DNA from: Nageia nagi | Taxonomy: Eukaryota > Pinophyta | Reading direction: 5' to 3' | Assembly (NCBI GenBank): GCA_050084985.1 | Contig: JBITNC010000002.1 | Location: forward strand, 7,006,001-7,070,000 | Length of the DNA: 64,000 nt | Part shown: positions 59,560-64,000 of the stretch, in pieces | Numbering within the stretch: the first letter of the stretch is position 1 | How the letters are laid out: every line of letters begins with the position of its first letter | Notes under the pieces: generated by a model | Database searches by the model: none | What the model was told of the DNA's origin: nothing | The model's input: only the letters and a program-made list of their open reading frames with translations | Program-made: the position numbers and the translations under genes

Positions 59560-61650
59560 TTGATAGATAAATAGATAGATAAGCCTTTTACCATCATTTT
59601 AAATCCCTTGGTTTGTAGGGCCTATCAAAGTTTGTCCAAAAGTAAAAATATATCAATTAAGTATTTGAATGATTATCTCTCATATGAAGGATTGAATTAT
59701 ATCTTTTAATGTCCTTTAAGTCTAATGACGTGTAGGACCTATCAAAATTTATCCAAAGATAAATATATATTATTTATGCATTTAAATTATTATATCTAAC
59801 AAAATTAAGATTCATAATATACTTCGCTAGGTTATTTTGGTTCTCTTGGTTTAAGAAGTAATAGATGTAATTACAAATATCATTATAGATTTTTTTCAAT
59901 TTTTTTGGTTTGATTTACATATGAATTTATAAGATTGATGTTTAGGGTCCAATTTGTGATACCCATGATAAAAATTACTTGGATTAAGAAAATGAAGTAG
60001 CATCTTCTTTCTTAAGTAGAGATGAATATTATACAATTTAACAAGATAAATATCAACATAATTTATCTATGAATCTTATATGGTTGGATTCTTCTTGAGA
60101 AGAGCTCTCCAATTATTTATATAATGTGAAAAACATAATAGTAAAATAAAAGTTATGGCTTATAAAATTTTACAACACTTTTAAGGGAAGTTGAAGGGAC
60201 AAAAAGGGTTGTATTAAGTTATATATTAAGATATACTTCTTGGTGTGCAATATTATTTTTTGAAGTTATCGAATTAGAGGTTTATCTAATTTGTTTGTAA
60301 AATGGATAGATAAGAAGAAAATAAATCTCATTTTGTTTAACACTTAGATTAAAAACCTTACAAACTATTTTATTTCTTATTGTTTTAGATATAGTCCATC
60401 TACTTTTTCCACTATGCAATTCATATGGATTAGTTCTTAATTTTATGATCATAAGTCTCTTTTTAAGATTGATTATCTTATATGGGTAGGATGGATTTTC
60501 AAGTTTTGAATTCAGTGATATTTTTAAAGTAGACTAGTTTTCTTTTCTTTTTGATATTATCATAACTCTAAAATATTTCATTTACTTTGTTTACAGTTTG
60601 TAATGTTAACTTGCTATTTTGGAGGGATTATATTATTGTGTATACCTCAAAAATCAAGCCACTTATAAAAGTCTTTTAGCCAACCACTTTTGAAATGTTG
60701 ATGGGTTAGGTAATTATAGGGAACCTATAATGATCTAACTTTATTAATTTATAATTGTATAATATATCATCTTAGCACTTCACTTTGAATAGGTAGTAGA
60801 TCCACTTCCATGAGAAGGATAGCATATGGTATGTTATTTTTTATTTTGAAAGTATAAATAATGAATTATTTTTTAATTTGTTCACTTTTTTCCATATTTC
60901 GCAACAAAGGCTTTAACGTAAACTTCACATCCATAAAGGATAATCAATTTACAAGTTGAGAGAAAAGAATTTTGTTTTTTTCATAATTCCAAAGTTCCAT
61001 ATTTGTATAATTATTTTCTAAACCATAAAAGGACTTCCATTGAATAAAAATTCTTCTAAATAGCTTTCCAATTGATCTATGTAAAAACTAATAAAGTGTG
61101 GGATGATGAGCATCCTTTTTTAACTTGAATATTTCAAATAATTTCCTCAACCCACCTTATATTAGTTTTAAGTTTCACAACAACTCACTCGTGAAGTCTA
61201 TAAACAGTAAATCTTAGTTTATAAGGTATTTCTAAATCAATTATACACTTTAAAATTTTACCCTTGAGAACAATATCAAATGATTTTTTGAAATGCATAA
61301 AGGAAGCAAACATGTCTTCCTTCACCATTTTGATAATTTCCAACAATAATTTGAAAAGTGAGAATATAATCAATTGTTGAATATTTGGTTCTCAAACTAG
61401 CTTGGCCTTTAGCTCTTAATTTGTTATCATTAAGCAAATCACTAATTTTCTTTTCTAGAATATTATTATAGAGTTTGGTAAGTAAAGCCTATAAAGGACA
61501 TAATAGTTATATATGCATTGAGATTTTTTAGGTATGTTTCCTTTTGAACTTGTACATGAGTGGAATTATTTTTAGGAGACAAATAATCACAAGTGATGTT
61601 AGAGTTTTGTTGGTCTCAAGGTGGATAATGTTTTTGTTTTTTATATTTAT
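59560..61650 (-). pseudogene. LINE of a second family, copy 1
   Basis: The minus strand reads as a non-LTR reverse transcriptase unlike the L1 LINEs in this window. It shows LYNNILEKKISDLL, RAKGQASLRTKYSTIDYIL (about 61380-61480), FKKSFDIV and LEIPYKLRFTVYRL (61185-61290), VKKGCSSSHT (about 61100), then, after a deletion that removed the polymerase YxDD region, ILYGCEV (about 60930) and a C-terminal domain. The 3' end carries a tail of GATA-type short repeats on the plus strand (59563-59582) and a doubled copy of the terminal segment (59585-59695 and 59696-59810). The broken family type is not assigned further. Confidence 0.75.
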
Positions 61651-61689
61651 AACCATTGATCATATTTTGTTGGAAGTTTGTTGAAACAA

Positions 61690-61835
61690 GACTTCATTTA
61701 GCATTGATTTTGATATCATTGCCAATAAAAGTAACTCTTTCCCTATTGAAAATTCAATAGACAAGATTATGATGTCAAAATAAGGATTTTATCAATGGAT
61801 AAATATTTATAGGATATTCTTAATTCTAGCTATTG
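61690..61835 (+). pseudogene. Copia gag N-terminal fragment, first unit, left part
   Basis: Codons around 'ccctattgaaaattcaatag' and 'acaagattatga' match the gag start of the unit at 62739, whose frame reads KFNGQDYDYWS. It is cut at about 61835 by LINE copy 2 and resumes at about 62641 ('ggaatattattcctaaaaat') up to 62738. Confidence 0.65.
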
Positions 61836-62640
61836 ATGGATAGATAAGTCTTTTAATATTCTTTCAAACCCATTGGTTTATAGGACCTATCAAAGTTTAT
61901 CCATAAAAATATATATATATTAATTAAGAACATAGATGATTGTTTCTCACATAATTAAGTTGTATAATAAAATTGCCAAACTTGTTTTGGCTATCTTGTT
62001 ATAATAATTCATGGATCAAGATGTAATTATAAATATATTTGTAGATTTATCTAATATCTTTGTAGAGTGGTCAAAAAAGGAGAAAATAAATCTCATCCTC
62101 TATTGCATTAAGGTTACAAAAATTACAAATTCTTTTATCGCAAGGTGTTTTAGGTGTTTTATAGTAAGATAGTTTTCTTTTTTCTTTGGTGTTATCATCA
62201 CTCTAAAAATTTTGAATTACTATATTTGCAATTTATACTTCTGATTTTTCACTATTAGAAGGGATTGTGTTATTATGTATACACCAAAAGTCAAGCCACT
62301 TTTGTAAGTCCTTTAGTTAACCTCTTTTAATATATTGATGAGTTAGACAAGTTTGATGGGCAACTATAGGTAATCTATGGTGATCTAACTTTGTTAATTT
62401 CTAATTGTATAATACATGTTATTTCAAAGCTTCACTTCAAGGGAGTAAACCCGCTTCCATGAGAAGGATAGGGTAAGGTATGTTAATTTTTATTTTGAAG
62501 TTATAAGTGATAAATTATTTTTTAATTTGTTCAATTTTATTTTGTGTTTGTTTAGAAATACTTCCACCCCATACTTCACAACCATAGAGTATTATTGAAG
62601 TTACAAGGGTAAGGAGAAAAGATAGATAAATTGTAATATA
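61836..62640 (-). pseudogene. LINE of the second family, copy 2 (3' end)
   Basis: A 5'-truncated copy that aligns to the 3' part of copy 1. The minus strand gives ILYGCEVWGG (about 62570-62600), PILLMEAGLLPLEV (about 62435-62480) and a terminal zinc-like CP-type domain (near 62100-62200). The tail 'gacctatcaaagtttatcc' is at 61886 and a GATA-type end at 61836. It sits inside the first Copia gag unit. Confidence 0.75.
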
Positions 62641-63440
62641 TTTCCTCAAATTGGAATATTATTCCTAAAAATGATAAACAAGTAAACACAGCAAAGAAGA
62701 AAAATTCTTTGGCACTATAACACTTTTAATCAATTCTTGTTGCTATTCAAAAATTCAATGGACAAGATTATGATTATTGGAGCATAAAAAGGGGACTTTA
62801 TTAACTAGTAAAGACTTATAAGATATTGTCAATTATGGTTATGATGAGCTAATAACTTAGAATATTATTCCTCAAAATAATTAACAATTAAATAAGGCTA
62901 CAAAGAAAATTTCTTTGGTACTATAACACATTCAATTAATTCTTGATAAGAGTTATTTTTCATAAATTGCAAATGTGCAATAAGCTAAGGATGCTTCGAA
63001 GGCTAAAAAAGAGGCTTACCAAGGTAATGATCAAGTAAAAGTTGTTAAGTTGTACACATTAAAAAAGAGTTTGAAAATTTAAAAATACAAGAATAAGAAA
63101 TTGTGAGTTTTCTAAGAGAGATGTAGTTACTAAGAGGGAAAAAGGTTCAGAAAGAAGGTTGTTGTCAAAAATATTTTGAGAACTTTAACATGTAGGTGGA
63201 ACCATATAACTGGAATCAAAGAAAACAAAAATTTAACTACTTACAAGTTTGATCAACTTGCAAATTCTCTCATATCATGTGAAGAGAGACTAAAAATATA
63301 TTTAGTGAAAATGTTGAATAAGTGTTCGCCTCAAAGGTGAAAGTTTAAGAGTGACAGTGTTGGTTCCATCTTTCTATGAGAAAGGAGACAAAATAAAAAC
63401 TTCTCAAGAGGAAGAGGAGGAATAATAGGTCATATCTGTA
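62641..63440 (+). pseudogene. Copia gag fragments, unit 1 end and unit 2
   Basis: 62641-62738 completes the interrupted first unit. 62739-63440 is a second unit with KFNGQDYDYWS (about 62745), KKEAYQGNDQVKVV (about 63005-63050), a leucine-rich helix region near 63060-63120, and RTLTCRWNHITGIKE-type sequence (about 63180-63225). A Gly/Arg-rich stretch follows near 63400. Both units repeat 'gaatattattcct' followed by 'aca...aaattctttgg.actataac', so the start of gag is partly duplicated. No protease or pol follows. Confidence 0.7.
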
Positions 63441-63785
63441 AAATTAAGAAACTTGTGATCGTAAAATTAAGAACTAATTCACATGAACTACATAGCAAAT
63501 TTGGTAGATGGACAATACCTAAAACACCTTGGGATAATATAATATGTAATATGTAATCTAAATGCCATAGAAGATGAAACTCATTTTCCCCTTATCTATT
63601 AACTTTACAAAGATATTAGAAAAATTTATAAAGATTATTGTAATTACAACTTGATTTATGAATTCTTAGACCAAGATAATCAAAATAATCTTGGTAATTT
63701 TTACTATATAGCTTAATTCTATTAGAAATAATCATTTATATGCATAATTTTTTTATGTTTATCTTTCAACAAATATTGATATATA
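63441..63785 (+). pseudogene. LINE of the second family, 3' end in plus orientation
   Basis: Plus-strand codons give FGRWTIPKTPWDN and an 'aatgccatagaagatgaaac' segment matching the C-terminal zinc region of copies 1 and 2, then non-coding tail 'caaaataatcttggtaattt'. It is fused upstream to the Copia gag fragment and downstream to a (TA)n run. Confidence 0.7.
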
Positions 63786-63796
63786 TATATATATAA
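63779..63796. repeat. (TA)n run at the joint of two LINE tails
   Basis: 'gatatatatatatatata' between the plus-strand LINE tail and the inverted tail that follows. Confidence 0.85.
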
Positions 63797-64000
63797 GATC
63801 ATTCTTTTAATATCCTTATAAACCCAATGGTTTGTAGGACCTATCAAAGTTTGTTCACAAATAAATATAAATTAGTTATGCATTTAAATGCTTGTTTCTA
63901 ACAAAATTAAGTTGTGTAATAAAATTACCAAGATTATTTTGGTTATCTTGATCCAAAAATTGATGGATCAAGCTATAATATTTTCGATAGGTCCTACAAA
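63797..64000 (-). pseudogene. LINE of the second family, inverted 3' tail at the window edge
   Basis: Contains 'ttgtaggacctatcaaagtt' (63831) and 'accaagattattttggttat' as in copies 1 and 2, in the same orientation as those copies, and runs off the window. With 63441-63785 it forms an imperfect inverted repeat. Confidence 0.7.

Noticed and set aside
1-64000. tRNA, rRNA, CRISPR or bacterial operons
   Set aside because: No cloverleaf with matching anticodon arm, no conserved rRNA blocks, no regularly spaced repeat-spacer array. The only short regular repeats are the minisatellites and microsatellites listed.

Overview
This is a stretch of a large, AT-rich plant nuclear genome made almost wholly of nested retrotransposons. 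The evidence is plant-type Ty1/Copia elements with a primer-binding site (PBS) of the TGGTATCAGAGC type, a Ty3/Gypsy element with the second RNase H-like domain known from the Tat clade, L1-type LINEs with a DUF4283-like ORF1 and a C-terminal RNase H, and a plant RING ligase fragment. The density of nesting suits a gymnosperm or a large-genome angiosperm; the species cannot be told. I see no intact single-copy host gene, no tRNA or rRNA gene, and nothing prokaryotic.

Layout. (1) 1-15905: an old, degenerate minus-strand Copia element (F), split by a younger plus-strand Copia element A (4776-14214, TSD AGTAT). A carries antisense pieces of a host RF298/MIP1-like RING E3 ligase gene. (2) 15906-17440: 3' half of an L1-type LINE (zf-RVT and RNase H), into which F lies. 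(3) 17441-19916: unassigned DNA, a lone F-type LTR (18544-19019) and an unrecognised 211-codon ORF (19091-19726). (4) 19917-28728: minus-strand Copia element B (TSD GTAAT, LTRs differing at 2 of 508 sites). It has a 1,309-codon gag-pol frame broken by one UGA, and a GC-rich foreign block in its leader. (5) 28856-39734: plus-strand Copia deletion derivative D, split inside its 5' LTR by Copia element C (29290-35790), which has an extra acidic ORF upstream of gag. (6) 39740-45126: a degenerate minus-strand L1 LINE, with a solo F-type LTR (45127-45603) at its 5' side. (7) 45880-59191: a minus-strand Gypsy element E (TSD AGATT), split by Copia element G (51189-55963). (8) 59197-64000: a mosaic of 3' ends of a second LINE family and duplicated Copia gag pieces.

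How the parts relate. F, A, B and D form one Copia lineage. They share a long leader where it is kept, a polyprotein ending in RGS-E, and a purine tract at the pol stop that is repeated at the LTR about 0.7-1 kb later. Between the two tracts lies a 3' UTR with a roughly 50-bp minisatellite. A and B each carry different foreign DNA at the same leader position. A and C have nearly identical LTRs but heavily broken genes, so both were probably copied in trans by relatives such as B. Most stop codons in A are C-to-T changes relative to B. The likely order of insertion is LINEs, F, E and D early, G and C later, and A and B last.
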